Shown here: piece after piece, positions 24,451 to 37,364 of the stretch
Layout of the letters: each line of letters opens with the position of its first letter
Position numbering within the stretch: position 1 is the stretch's first letter
NCBI GenBank assembly: GCA_030068075.1
Contig: CM057834.1
Span: 92,459,119-92,523,118, forward strand
Length of the DNA stretch: 64,000 nt
From: Paguma larvata
Taxonomy: Eukaryota > Chordata > Mammalia > Carnivora > Viverridae
Direction: 5' to 3'
Made by a program: the position numbers and the translations under genes
Notes under the pieces: generated by a model
Databases searched by the model: none
Told to the model about the DNA's origin: nothing
The model's input: only the letters and a program-made list of their open reading frames with translations

Positions 24451-27400
24451 CTTACTATTCATCAATGCAGATTATAAAAGTAAGTGAAATTAAAGCTGTG
24501 GTACTGGTGTAAAAAAAAGGCATGAACCAAATACAATCCCCAAAGAAAGTTTTACATGTAGGAATTTAATATATCATCAATATATAATAAATATGAGTAA
24601 TAGTAATGTATATTAATATAGGAAAATATATACCAGTAAATAAATGATGTTGGGACACATGGCTCTACTGGCAGGGAAAAGAAATATCACCTTTCATATT
24701 ATATGCCGTGAAAAATTAACTCCTAACATCTAAAGTTGAGGAAGTTAAGTGCATTTTGCAAATGAGTTCATAGTTGTTCCCTCTAAAAATGTACTAAATA
24801 ATGGTAAATCTAGGAAACAAGATAATAAATCCACAAAGTCAAGAGGACAATAAATCAGAAAAAAAGTCTTTGAAGAGAAATGTCAGCGACATTTTGGAAA
24901 CTAGGGAGCAACTTTCCCCACCTCTTCTCTTCTATTTTTAAGGTCCGAGGTCACAGTCGCTCCTATACTTGCCCTTCAAACTCCAGCACTCACACAGCAC
25001 ACTGCAGGCAGGTTAATGTGTTTAGGGAGTGTGTCTAGGATCACTGGCTGGGAGAAGATGCTATTGTCAAAGCTCCCAGAATAAGTTAGGGAGAACGAAA
25101 CACAAGCCCATTCCTGGAGAAATACCAGGTCGCTAGGAAGAGGGTAACAGCAGCCTGGTCACGCTCACGGACCCAAGGCCCATGAGTGGACATCTTTCTC
25201 CCTCTTGGAGAAGGGAATACTCAGGGTTCTACAGGTTTCACTACACAGAGCTTAACATCCTCACCGGAGTTTTTCCACACAGGATGGCTGTACTTTTATT
25301 AAAGATTCTGATTGCTGAAAATCTCCAAGTACAGACCAGGGTAACAACGATTATCTTCCTTAAAGGAAAAGGCAGAGGTTTTTGGAAGGTTACAGGATGT
25401 GGTGGTAGAATTCCAGACTTAGGGAGCAGCCCCGCCTTAGCGTCTCCCTAGGACCTGGCACACAGAAACCTCTCTGTCCATGCTCAGAACAGACAATGAA
25501 CTACAAGGCATCATATAGGCCCTCTGAATTGCCTGGTTGGGAGCTATTGCTCAAAGGAATGTGGAGATGGGTGAAATGGAATGAGGAATTTGAGATGAAA
25601 TCACTTCTTCATGCTCATCAAGTGGAGAAAAAATTTCCTCCATGCAATGCTGGTGTCAACGAAGACCCAGACGGACCCCACCCCCTTGAGAAATTAAGGT
25701 TTGGAGAGCTCCTTTCTATGCACAAGGGACAAGGACACAAAACTTTGAATTGCAAAGTTGAAATGAGGATTAGCGTGTTTGGTGCAGAAGTGACCAGAAA
25801 GAAGGGGATGGAAGACAAGAAATCTAAAAAAACAAAGCATAATTGGCCCCTTGAGATTTCATCACTAAAGTTAGGGAAAGTTACCTGTTGCAATTGCACT
25901 TGCTTCCAATTTTGCAACATGCCCAGCCCTGCCATTTTTCCAAGGCATGGGATGACTTCCTCCACTCTCCTGAGGTGAGTTAGCCCTTGTTAGAGTCTTT
26001 TTAACACTTATTTAGCAACCTGAGTTCTGAAAGCAAGTTCCTGTAATCCGTAGCCCCCTCCTGTGTTCTTCAAGCCTAAGAGCATGGTGGCGTGACATAG
26101 TTCTCCTCTCCGGGAGATTTGTCCCAAGAAAATATGCTCTGGCTGTTCAACTTAGGAAGCCAGAAATTCCAAGTGATTTAAGGGTTCCCCGCCTGTGGTG
26201 TCCTTTGCCTGCTAATAAGTTGGCATCTGTGGTCATCTCTGCTTTTCACCCACTGACTCCTGGAAACAGGGCCCAGATGCCAGGCGTTGCTGAGGGTCCT
26301 TTTCTGCACTGATGTCAGTAGAAAGACAACTCCCTCGGAGATTAGTTCTTTCCTCTCCATACAGAACTTCTGTTTGGGGAACAAGTCTTTAGGGCAACAT
26401 CCTAGTCTAAAATGTTCCCTGCATCCACCCCTCTGGGGCTGGCCAGGAACCTAACACAGCTTTGCTAGGACCCACCGTCCATACCCGCACCCTGGATAGG
26501 CGCTTAGCCGATGCTTGTTGTTAAAACAAGTCATTTTCAAGTTAACATTTGCAAGTGTGTTTCCATTTGCTTATTAATTAAATAACACATTTTCATTATT
26601 GCTAGATAAGTATGTGTCTATCCTTCCCAAGAAAGGCCCAGTTTATGCCATTATCTTGATTTTACAGATATGAAAAGTGCTGTGCTAGGATTTTAGGGGA
26701 ATGTATGCTTTCCCACAAAGCTCCATTCCAGTGCAAGGCGTCTTTCAAAATGCAAATCAGATGTTCAAGCTGCATGAAATGCTCCAAAGAGGCAGAGCTG
26801 TTGTTGGTAAATGATAAATACAGCCCTTCCACTTGCAGCAAAAAGTTGTGTGGGCTACTCCCCAAGCCTGGTTGTAGCTTGAAGCTCATTCTCTAAGTAC
26901 TTTGGGTCAGGGAAGAGAAAACAGTGTCACAGCAGAGCAGGGCTAAGTAGATCGGAGCTGAGCAGAGGAGAGGGGAAGGGAGGAGGCAGCCGGACCCAGG
27001 AGTCCTAACTTCTCTTGTTCAGGTCTGTGACATCAGTTCTCCCAGTCTGCTCTCTACGCACTCCTCCTTCTTTTCTTTGTCCCATATCCCTCTCCTTTCC
27101 CAACTAATTTTAAAGCCCAGAGGAAAGGGATCTGGGTTTCTGAGCTTCCACAGGATGCTGTGGGAATGCAGAGATGACTCTGGTGAAGTATTTGCTCGTC
27201 TTTACAAAGAAGATTATGGTAAAGTGGCTGAAGAATAGAAATGAAAGCCTGTGTGATTTGGCTCAGTAATGCCAAATACATGTACCTTTGCTAAGTGTTT
27301 TTAGTGTGCTAATTTTTTGGTGGGGAATTCAGGGTTTTTCGGTAGTGTCACTGAGGAACAATTTGTCCTGGAGATTTATGTGTGTGTGTGGTGGGAGGGT

Positions 27401-28472
27401 TGTCCTGAAAGATCTCACTGTTGATATGTTCCAGGAATTCATCAATGTCCCAGGTAAATCTGTTTTGAGCATGATTTCTACCGTGATAGAGCCAAATTCT
27501 AGAAAATTTGACTGAAAGAAGGACTAAAATAATAAATAATAAAGGACTAAAGCTAACATTCAGGGATTGAGTACAAAGATAAATAAAATATCAGAAGCCG
27601 TGGTATATAAAATATTGGGTAGCTTTAGCAATATGTACAGTGATTTTATGTTGAGAAAATGGCATCTATAAATCTCTTCTCTCATTTTCATTGTTTCCAT
27701 TTCTTCCTCATTTGGTATCATTTCTATTTCCTTGGCTTCTTCATTTGTACTCTTTTTTTTTTCTTTGTCTTCCCTTCTGGTTTCTTGTTTCCTTTCTGAC
27801 CTTTAATTCTCTCTCTGACATTTTACTTTTTTCCTTAGAGAGCTTATCAATGACTTTGCTCATTTATTCTTATTTACATTTCAGTATCTTTCTTCATCTT
27901 CTGTTTCCTTTTTGTAACTTTCTCTTTCAAATACTTAACTATTTACTACTTGTTTATTTAAGTTTGGGGTAGTGTTGATTTTTTTTAAGGAAAGATATTT
28001 AATGAAAGACATTTAATGAAGAATTTTAATACGGATATAATTCATATCACGTAAAATCACTATTTTATGGTGCACATCAGTATCAGTACCTCCCAGAGTT
28101 GTGGTTTTATGTTGTGAGTATGCAACTAAGTCGGTATGAAAGAGATTGTGAACAGCTAGGGCATGAGTGTGTGTTTGTGTGTGGCACCCCAGGGGGCGCT
28201 CGGAAAAGCATTCCTCTGACTGGAAACAACTGGATGTCTTCTCCACCTGTGTAATGATTTGGGTTTAACTAGGCTGCCAGCCACACAATATTTTACCTCT
28301 GCCTTTGCTGTGACTATCCAGTGGTTTGAAAATATAGCCTACTTTCCCTGTAGTGCGATAGTCACTATTTACTCACACAGGGTGGAGATATGTTGGCACT
28401 ACTCCTAAGTACTCACCACTACAGGTAATAGAGTCCAGGTTCTCGTGGGAGGCATATAGGAAAGGACAAATC

Positions 28473-28484
28473 TCCCCAAAGAGA
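28473..28484 (+). promoter_or_regulatory. Olf/EBF-like motif, unit A
   Basis: TCCCCAAAGAGA resembles the Olf-1/EBF consensus (TCCCCAAGGAGA type) known from olfactory neuron promoters, with one mismatch. It is about 430 bp before the predicted exon 1 donor. The transcription start is unknown, so the promoter role is inference. Confidence 0.3.
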
Positions 28485-28839
28485 CCAGACTCATCCCCTC
28501 AGCCCAGGATCCTTTATTGGGACTCATCTTTTCCTTGTTCGGGATAGTCTTTTGGCTGTACAAAACTGTACTTGGGTTTAATCTTCATTAGCAAACTGAC
28601 TTTAAACAATTAGCACATTTAAACAATTTATCCATTTCTGACATTAGATCATTTTTGTTTCCCCTTGTGTCCATAATCATAGCCCTTCATTTTTTTCTTA
28701 AGGGAGAAAGAAATGACTCCCTGCCATGGACCCCATCTTGCACTCATCACCACATCAGACACAAAGTAGAAGCATGATCATGTTTCTGAGTTTGTGAAAG
28801 AGGCCAGCTAATCCTGTCCTACAAGAGAGTTTCTAAATG

Positions 28840-28908
28840 AGGGAGACCTGCTTTGTTTCTCCTTGTCTGTTGTGGATGTGACGCGGAGGACAGACTGCAA
28901 CATCACAG
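28840..28908 (+). other. Predicted 5' noncoding exon end of OR-2 with splice donor
   Basis: The sequence ACATCACAG|GTAAGTGGGAGG is a consensus donor with the intron starting at 28909. The block around it is almost identical in units A and B. The exon's 5' end is not known; the start given is arbitrary. OR genes commonly have one or more 5' untranslated exons spliced to the single coding exon (family knowledge). The intron to the acceptor at 38452 would be 9.5 kb, of which 5.6 kb is the inserted L1. Confidence 0.5.
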
Positions 28909-29196
28909 GTAAGTGGGAGGCACCTCCTCAGCCCCGCCATGATTCTGAGTGGTAGGATCAAAGGCAGAAGGAACTGAGACTCCTGTTATGTCTCCTGAAT
29001 TTTATGTTAGGTGAATCCACAGCCTTTCCACAGGGACTATGGCTGTGCTGCACACGGGGTCATGCTGTGCACAGGAGCACAAGGGATGTGCCCCAGGCTA
29101 TCAGGCAACCCCGTTTTCCTGCTGACCCTGCTGTGGCTAGTCACTTCGCTTCCTTTGCCACCTGCCAGTAATGGGCCAGTTTCAGAGTATTGTTGT

Positions 29197-29262
29197 GATG
29201 ATTATTATATTATATATTGTATTGTAATGCTATATTGTATTGTATTATATTACTTATTTGAT
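29197..29262. repeat. TATTG-type microsatellite, unit A
   Basis: Degenerate TATTGTATTG runs. The equivalent tract at about 44580-44660 (unit B) and 54870-54960 (unit C) differs in length and pattern. Confidence 0.8.
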
Positions 29263-29604
29263 ATATAGAATGTTTAGTATAATTTGGTATAGAGTAAGAA
29301 ATACAAAAATAAAATGTTAATTTAGATCAACTTGATACAGATGCAAGTGCAGTTACGGTTTTTAGTTCTTCTCTTAATAGTCTTCTGAGCCGAGGAAGTT
29401 TTGCACTCTAGATGGGCAGGAGTATTTCAGGAACTCATTTGCTTTCCACCGTCTGCCACCAAAAGAATAGATAAGATTGAGAAGATTTTGTAAAACTTAA
29501 TGATTCTGGGGGCAATTGACCTACCTAAGTTATCTGAAATAATTTTACAACAAGATTTACTTTGACTTTTATACCACATGTTTTGTATATTTTTGATTTT
29601 TGAT

Positions 29605-29795
29605 TTAAAAAAATGTTTATTTTTGAGACAGGGAGAGTGTGGGAAGGGCAGAGAAAGAGGGAAACTGAGGATCTGAAGGGGACTCTGTGCTAAGACTGCT
29701 GAGAATGACGGACACTGGATTCAAACCCACCAACCGTGAGATCATGACCTGAGCCGAAGTTGGACGCTCAACCAACTGAGCCACCCAGGTGCCCC
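29605..29795 (-). mobile_element. CAN-SINE shared by array units (unit A copy)
   Basis: Minus-strand SINE ending CACCCAGGTGCCCC. The same insertion is at 45003-45194 and 55258-55447, so it predates the duplications. Confidence 0.9.
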
Positions 29796-31847
29796 AACAC
29801 ATCGCTTTTTAAATATATCAAAAATAGAGTACTAAAAAAAAGCAAAATTGCTTATCCAAATTATGTATCACTCAGAAATGCACTAGCCCGACTACATTAC
29901 TGAGCAAGCATAACACGGCTTTAATTACAAATGCTTTCCTTTGGGTGTGTTTTTGGAGACAGGTAGGAAAACACTACTTGTTTTGAAATTGTTTGAGTTT
30001 TTTTTTTACAAAGGACATTCAAGTCCTGGTTATAGGAGTGCGGACAGTATAAATGAATCTTGTATTACTCGCCCCCTTCACGTTCACGCTGCCTGCGTGC
30101 CCATGTGCACTTCTGACCTTCCTGGAAGAGTGGCCACATCATAGTCACATCTGAGCCCTGGGCAGACAGGACTGAAGAAAAGTGATCTGGACTCAGTCTT
30201 ACGTATGGTGTGGTTCAAATCACTGGCATTGCTTTAACGGGCAGGTTACGATAGAAATACATCTTGGAAACATCATCACAATTTGGTATGTTTCAGATTG
30301 TATTAAGAGTGATTTATACAGCTGTTTGGTTCATTTTGTGAAATTCTAATACAAGGTAGTAAGTATGAAATAACTTAATTTTATCAACATTTTCATTTTC
30401 AGCAATTCTTGAAAAGTATAAATATATATACACATTTGTAGGAAGAGAGAGGTATAATCCTTTCGTAAAAGTGCAGATTTTCAGATGTCAGAGAGAGAGC
30501 TGTGTAAAGTGTGGTCACTTTAGCTATTGGTGAATCTCTAAAAAGCATTGGGGTGCCAAAAATATGTTTACGTCAGGGTATGTAAGGATAGGGAAATACT
30601 GTAAACATACCAGTCCATATTCAGATCAGGGATTTCATGAGAAGGAAATTTTCTAACCACTATAATGACAATATTTTTTACCTCAATGAAAAATACAGCA
30701 AAATGAAAAGAAGCTAATGTACAAATAGGTGTGGTGCAACAGAAATTATAAGGAAAGAAACACACAATAAAGTTAAGACCATGCTATTGGTTTTTACCCA
30801 TTAGGCTGAACAAGCGGATAATTTTGAACATTCTGCCAAAATTGCATTCTTGATTATGACCTACCATTTATCTTAAAGATTGAATCCTTTATTTTATTAC
30901 ACAGTGAGGGGCTTTCTTTCCATTGTGAATTTCTTTGCCAGTCTTGTAGCTAAGCATCTTGTTCCAGTTAATTCTGGTGCAAGTGACTGGAAGCTTCCAG
31001 TGCAAAGCCTTGAATGGATTTCTCACATTGTTTGATCATTTCCACTGATTGCTGTGTAACACTCTATTTCTGAAAGCTCAATTTTTAATAAATTCCTTGG
31101 TATGTCTTGTCTTATTCATAACTATATTATATCCTGTACATTTTGTGACTAACGGTCTGAATGTTGCTATCTACATGGCAATGAACCTTAATCTTAAGTG
31201 TCTCAACCATCTGTGTTACAAGTTGTATGATCTCTAATAATTCTTCTAAGTTTTGAGGCTAAAAATGGAAGTTTTTGGTAAATGCCGTTGGAGTCCTCTA
31301 TGTATCTATCGTTATTGCCTGAATAGCATATGAGTCATTTCGGTAATAACCTTTCTTGTAGAACTTGCTTTTTTTTTTTTTTTTTTTAATTTTTTAACTG
31401 TCAAATTGGTTTCTATTCAACACACAGGGCTCATCCTAATCGTGTCCTGCTCATTGTCCGTCACCTACTCTCCCCCCTCCCATATCCCCCTTAGCCCTCG
31501 GTTTGCTCTTAGTATTTAAGAGTTTCCTATGTTTTGTCTCCCTCTCTCTCTGTGTCTTTTTTCTTTCCCCTCTTCCCCTCCCCCCTAGTTTTTTGTTAAG
31601 TCTCACAAAGTCCACCTATGTGTGGAAACATGGTATCTGTCTATCTCTTACTGACTTCTTTCATTCAGCGTAATACCCTCCAGTCCCATCCATGTTGCTA
31701 CACATGGCCAGATTTCATTCTTTCTCGTTTCTGCGTAGTATTCCATTGTATATATATATACCACATCTTCTTTATCGACTCATCAGTTGATCGACACTTA
31801 GTCTCTTTCCATGATTTGGCTATTGTCGAAAGGGCTGCTATGAACAT

Positions 31848-32135
31848 TGGGGTACACGTGCCCCTATGCATCAGCACTCCTGTGTCTCTTGGGTAGATTC
31901 CTAACAGTGCTATTGCTGGGTCATAGGGTAAATCTATTTTCATTTTTTTGATGGACTTCCACAGAGTTCTCCAGAGTGGCTGCACCAATGTCAGGGTACA
32001 AGTGCCTCTATGCATCAGCACTCCTGTATATCTTGGGTAGATTCCTAGCAGTGCTATACCTAGGTCATAGGGTAGTTCTATTTTCATTTTTTTTGGAAAC
32101 CTCCACACAGTTCTCCAGAGTGGCTGGACCAGTTT
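31848..32135 (-). repeat. 144 bp tandem duplication inside L1 ORF2
   Basis: Two adjacent copies (31848-31991 and 31992-32135) share CTATGCATCAGCACTCCTGT with a 144 bp offset. The duplication is a multiple of three, so the minus-strand frame runs through both: MHRGTCT and LVQPLWRT each occur twice, 48 residues apart. Confidence 0.85.
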
Positions 32136-35100
32136 GCATTCCCCCCAACAGTGAAAGAGGGTGCCTGTTTCTCCACATCCTCTCCAGCATCTATAGTTTC
32201 CTGATTTATTCATTTCAGCCAATCTGAGTCGTGTGAGGTGGTATCTCAGTATGGTTTTTATTTGTATTTCCCTGATACTAAGTGACATTGAGCATCGTTT
32301 CATGTGTCTGTTGGCCATCTGGGTGTCTTCTTTGGAGAAGTGTCTATTCATATCTTCTGCCCATTTCTTCACTGGATTATTCGTTTTTCAGGTGTGGAGT
32401 TTCGTAAGTTCTTTATAGATTTTAGATACTAGTCCTTTATCCGATATGTCATTTGCGATGATCTTTTCCCATTCCATTGTTTGCCTATCAGTTTTGTTGG
32501 TTGTTTCTTTTGCCATGCAGAAGCTTTTTATCTTGATGAGGCCCCGGAAGTTCATCTTTGCTTTTAATTCCCTTGCCTTTGGAAACATGTTAAGTAAGAA
32601 ATTGGTGCGTCTTAGGTCAAAGAGGCTTTTTCCTGCTTTCTCCTCTAGGATTTTGATGGTTTCCTGTCTCACATTCAGATCTTTTATCCATTTAGAGTTT
32701 ATTTTTGTGAGTGGTGTAAGAAAGTGGTCTAATTTCATTCTTTTACATGTTGCTGTCCAGTTCTCCCAGCACCATTTATTAAAGAGGCTGTCTTTTTTCC
32801 ATTGGATACTCTTTCCTGCTTTGTTGTATGGCCAAGATTAGCTGGCCATATACTTGCGGGTCCATTTCTGAGTTTTCTATTCTATTCCATTGGTCTATGT
32901 GTCTGTTTTTGTGCCAATACCATACTGTCTTGATGATTACCGCTTTGTAGTAGAGGTTAAAGTCTGGGATTGTGATGCTTCCCGCCTTGATTTTATTCTT
33001 CAGTATTACTTTGGCTATTCAGGGTCTTTTGTGGTTCCATACAAATTTTAGAATTCTCGGCTCTAGTTTTGAGAAGAATACTGGTGCAATTTTGATTGGG
33101 ATTGCATTAAATGTGTATATTGCTTTGGGTAGTATTACCATTTTAATGATATTCATTCTTCCACTCCATGAGCATGGGATGTTTTTCCATTTCCTTGTGT
33201 CTTCCTCAATTTCCTTTGTAAGTTTTTTATAGAGAGATTTTTTACATCCTTGGTTAGGTTTATTCCTAGATATTTTATGGTTTTGGGTGCAATTGTGAAT
33301 GGGATTCGCTTCTTTATTTCTCTTTCTGTTGCTTCTTGTTGGTGTGTAGAAATGCCACAGACTTCTGTACATTGATTTTGTATCCTGCAACTTTGCGGAA
33401 TCATGGATCAGTTTTAGTAGGCTTTTGCTGGATTCCATCGGGCTTTCCATGTAAAGTATCATGTCATCTGTGAAAAGTGAAAATTTGACTTCATCCTTGC
33501 CAATCTCGATGCCTTTTATTTTATTTTCTTGTCTGATTGCTGATGCTAGGACCTCTTAAATAGCAGTGGTGAGAGTGGACACCCCTATCGTGTTCCTGAT
33601 TTCAGGGAGAAGGCTCTGTTTTTTCCCATTGAGGATGATATTAGATGTGGACTCTTCATAAATGGCTTTTATGATGTTTAAGTATGTTCCTTCTATCCCG
33701 ACTTTCTCGAGCGTTTTTATTAGGAAAGGGTGCTGTATTTTGTCAAATGCTTTTTCTGCATCAATCGACAGGATCATATGGTTCTTATCTTTTCTTTTGT
33801 TAATGTGATGTATCACATTGATTGATTTGTGAATATTGAACCAGTCCTGCAACCCAGGGATGAATCCCACTTGATTATGGTGAATAATTCTTTTTATATG
33901 CTGTTGGATTCGATTTGCTAGCATCTTGTTGAGAATTTTTGTATCCTTATTCATCAGGGATATTGGCCTGTAGTTGTCTTTTTTGATGGGTCTCTTACTG
34001 GTTTGGGAATCAAAGTGATGCTGGCTTCATAGAATGAGTCCGGGAATTTTCCTTCCGTTTCAATTTTTTGGAACAGCTTGAGGAGGATAGGTATTAACTC
34101 TGTTTTAAAAGTCTGGTAAAAGTTCTGCAGGGAAGCCATCTGGTCCAGGTCTTTTATTTATTGGGAAATTTTTGATAACTGATTTAATTTCTTCACTAGT
34201 TATGGGTCTGTACAAGTTTTCTATTTCTTCCCGTTTGAGTTTGGCAATGTGTGGCTGTTTAGAAATTTGTCCATTCTTCCATGTTGTCGAGTTTAGTGGC
34301 ATATAATTTTTCATAGTATTCTCTGACAATTGCTTGTATTTCTGAGGGATTGGTTGTAATCACTCCTTTTTCATTAGTGTTTTTATCGATTTGGGTTCTC
34401 TCTCTTTTCTTTTTGAGAAGCCTGGCTAGAGGATTATTAATTTTGTTTATTTTTTCAAAGAACTAGCTCTTGGTTTCATTGATCTGTTCCACTACTTTTT
34501 GGTTTCCATGTTATTAATTTCTGCCCTGATTATTGTTATTTCCCTGTTTCTGCTGGGCTTGGGATGTCTTAGCTATTCTGCTTCTAGTTCCTTTGGGCGT
34601 GCTGTTAGAATTTGTGTTAGTGATTTTTTATTATTTCTTAAGATGTGCCTGGATTCCAATATATTTCCCTCTCAGGACTGCCTTTGCCGCATCCCAAAGC
34701 ATTTGGATTGTTGTATTTTCATTTTCATTTGTTTCCATGTATTTTTTAATTTCTTCTCTGATTGTTTGGTTAATTCATTCATTTTTTAGTAGATTGTTCT
34801 TTAGCCTCCATGTTTTTGGGGATTTTCCAGACTTATTCCTGTGGCTGATTTCAGTTTCAAATCATTGTGGTCTGAAAGTGTGCATGATATGATCTTAATT
34901 CTTTTATATTTATTAAGATTTTCCTTTTGCCCCAGAATGTGGTCTATCTTGGAAAATGTACCACGTGCATTTGAGAAGAATGTAAATTCCTTTGCATCTG
35001 GATGAAGGACCCCGAAGATGTCAGTTAAGCCCATCAGTTCTAATGTGTCGTTCAGGGCGATTTTTTCTGTGGTGATTTTCTGTTTAGTCGATCTATCCAA

Positions 35101-36323
35101 TGCTGAGAGTGGAGTGTTAAGGTCCCCTACTATTAGGACATTTTTATCGATAAGGTTGCTTATGTTTGTCATTAATTGTTTTACAAATTTGTGTACCCCC
35201 AAATTTGGCGGGTATATATTTATAATTTTTAGCTCTTCCTGCTGGATAGTCCCTGTGATTATTATATAATGCCCTTCTTCATCTCTTATTACATCCTTTA
35301 CCCTAAAGTCTAGTTTGTCTGATATAGTGTGGCTACTCCAACTTTCTTCTGACTTCCAGCAGCGTGATATATAGTTCTCCATCCCCTCACTTTCAATCTG
35401 AAGATGTCCTCAGTTCTAAAATGAGTCTCTTGAAGATAGCGAATAGATGGGTCTTGTTTTTTTATCCATTCTGTTACCCTATGTCTTTTGATTGGCACAT
35501 TTAGTCCATTTACATTCAGTGTTAATATTGAAGAATATGGGTTTAGAGTCACTGTGTTATCTGTAGGTTTCATGCTTGTAAGGCTGTCTCTGGTAGTTTC
35601 TGTTCTTTGCAACTTTTCCTTCATAGAGTGCCCCTCAAGATCTGTTGTAATGCATGTTTATTTGTGATGTATTCCTTCAATTTTTGTTTGTTTGGGAAAA
35701 CTTTTATCTCTCTTTCCATTCTGTATGACAAGCTGGCTGGATAAAAAATTCTTGGTTGCATATCCTTCCTGCTCATCATATTGAAGATATCTTGCCATTC
35801 CTTTCTGGCTTGCCAAGTTTCTGTAGATAAGTCTGCTACAACCTTTATGTGTCTACCTTTGTATGTTAAGGCCCGTTTTTCCCTAGCTGCCTTCAGAATT
35901 CTCTCTCTGATCTTGTATTTTGCCAGTTTCACTATGATGTGTCGCACAGAAGGTCTATTCACGTTCCGTCTGAGGGGAGTTCTCTGTAACTCTTGGATTT
36001 CCATGCCTATTTCCTTCCTCATGTTGGGGAAGTTCTCAGCAATGATTTGTCAGGTAGACCTTAGACTCCTTTCTCTCTCTCTTCTTCCTCTGGAATTCCT
36101 ATGATATGGATATTGTTCCATTTGAATGCATTGCTCGGTTCTTGAATTCTCCTTTCTTGTTCCTGAATCAGCTTCTCTCTCTTTTTCTCTGCTACCTCTT
36201 TTTCCATAATTTTATCTCCTAATTCACCTATTCTTTCTTCTGTCTCTTCATTTTGCACTGTGGCTGCCTCTAATTTGTTTTGCACCTATTTAAAGCATTT
36301 TTTAATTCCTCCTGACTGTTTTT

Positions 36324-36553
36324 TTTTATTTTATTTATTTTAATTTTTTTGTAACGTTTATTTATTTTTGAGAGACATAGAGACAGAGCGTGAGCAGGGA
36401 AAGGGCAGAGAGAGAGGGAGACACAGAATCCAAAGCAGGCTCCAGGCTCTGAGCCGTCAACACAGACCCCGACGTGGGGCTCTAACTCACAGACCGTGAG
36501 ATCTGACCCGAGCCGAAGTCGGCCGCCCAACCAACTGAGCCACCCAGGCGCCC
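36324..36553 (-). mobile_element. CAN-SINE nested inside the L1
   Basis: Complete feliform-type SINE, T-rich tail on the left and GGCGCCCC end on the right. It is flanked by a 16 bp target duplication CCTCCTGACTGTTTTT (36308-36323 and 36554-36569). It interrupts the L1 ORF1 coiled-coil region and so is younger than the L1 insertion. Confidence 0.93.
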
Positions 36554-37364
36554 CCTCCTGACTGTTTTTAAGGTCCTTGATCTCTGCAGTGAGAGAGCCC
36601 CTGCATTCTTCTATGTTTTTTTCAAGCCTACTGACTAGTTTTATGTTTATCATTCTATATTCATGTTCTGTTATGTTGCTTATCTCTGTTTTCATCAATT
36701 CTTGTTCTGTCATGATTTCCTGTAATTTCTTTTGTGGAGAATTCTTCTATTTCTTTGTTTTGGCTAGGTGTGTTTTGATTTGTTTCCTGAAGTCGCCGTA
36801 GGTGTCACAGCTCAGGACAATTAGAGAAAATATTCAGCTTGGGGCTAATCCCAGGTAGGAGAGGAAAAGAAGAGTTGAACTCTGCCAAACGTTCCAGCTT
36901 TTTGGGGTGGATTCGCCTGACCTGGAGCACTGGCAGAAAACCTCATCTCGTGTCCTACAGCAGGAGTCAGTGAGATGTCGAGCCCTGTAGAACTTTCATG
37001 TACTGTCACGAGATGATTAAAACTTCAGACATCCATCTGTATAGTGTAGTTATAGATAACTCCTTTCATTTTGTAAGTGAGCAAAAGGAAAGACTCATAA
37101 AAGAAATATTGATTTGGGGTCAAAAAATTACTGCCTCTGTCCTCATGTTCAATAATTAACACCTGATTTTCTATCCTTCTGTCTTTACGGGTAAGGACTG
37201 ATCAATGGTGTGTTGACAAATGCAGGAGCTATTCCTTCCTTGAGAAAACATCATTATTAAGTAACAACTTCATGTTGCTAAACTACTTATTAAATTCCCC
37301 TTGAGGGCATGGGAAATGAATTTTAGCCACCATATATACTTCCTTTTCATACAACACCTGATTA

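Larger units (their letters stand above)
31367..36985 (-). mobile_element. L1 LINE, near full-length, inserted in unit A only
   Basis: Minus-strand L1 with its poly(A) seen as a T run at 31369-31388. It is flanked by a 10 bp target duplication TGTAGAACTT (31357-31366 and 36986-36995); units B and C have the empty site. Reading leftward: partial 5' UTR (36985 to about 36740), ORF1 (about 36720-35620, coiled coil then RNA-binding part) and ORF2. ORF2 shows the endonuclease (35624-34801), the reverse transcriptase with [12 protein letters not shown] near 33780, the catalytic box reading FTDD at 33463-33474, and the Cys-rich C-terminus (to 31698). ORF2 is broken by several frame changes and stops, so it is inactive. 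A SINE lies in ORF1, and a 144 bp tandem duplication lies in the ORF2 3' end. Confidence 0.93.

Noticed and set aside
25182..25451. 89-codon frame repeated in the other units
   Set aside because: N-terminal frame differs between units (a single-base shift in B) and unit D carries a frame-breaking deletion; no protein family recognised.
25496..25978. Open frame of 160 codons in unit A with a related core of about 60 codons in B (40926), C (51118) and D (60931)
   Set aside because: The core stays open in all four units, but most differences between copies change the amino acid, the C-terminal part is lost in B-D, and no family motif is visible. It looks like chance openness in recent duplicates.
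26705..26896. Cys-rich 63-codon frame repeated in units B and D, with an equally long frame on the opposite strand
   Set aside because: Broken in unit C by small insertions, overlapping frames on both strands, and no recognisable domain.
29011..29268. 85-codon frame with a hydrophobic stretch in units A and B
   Set aside because: It lies in the predicted first intron, its C-terminus is microsatellite, and unit C carries indels through it.
31698..32372. 224-codon minus-strand frame, the longest non-receptor frame
   Set aside because: It is the C-terminal part of L1 ORF2 with an internal duplication, not a host gene.
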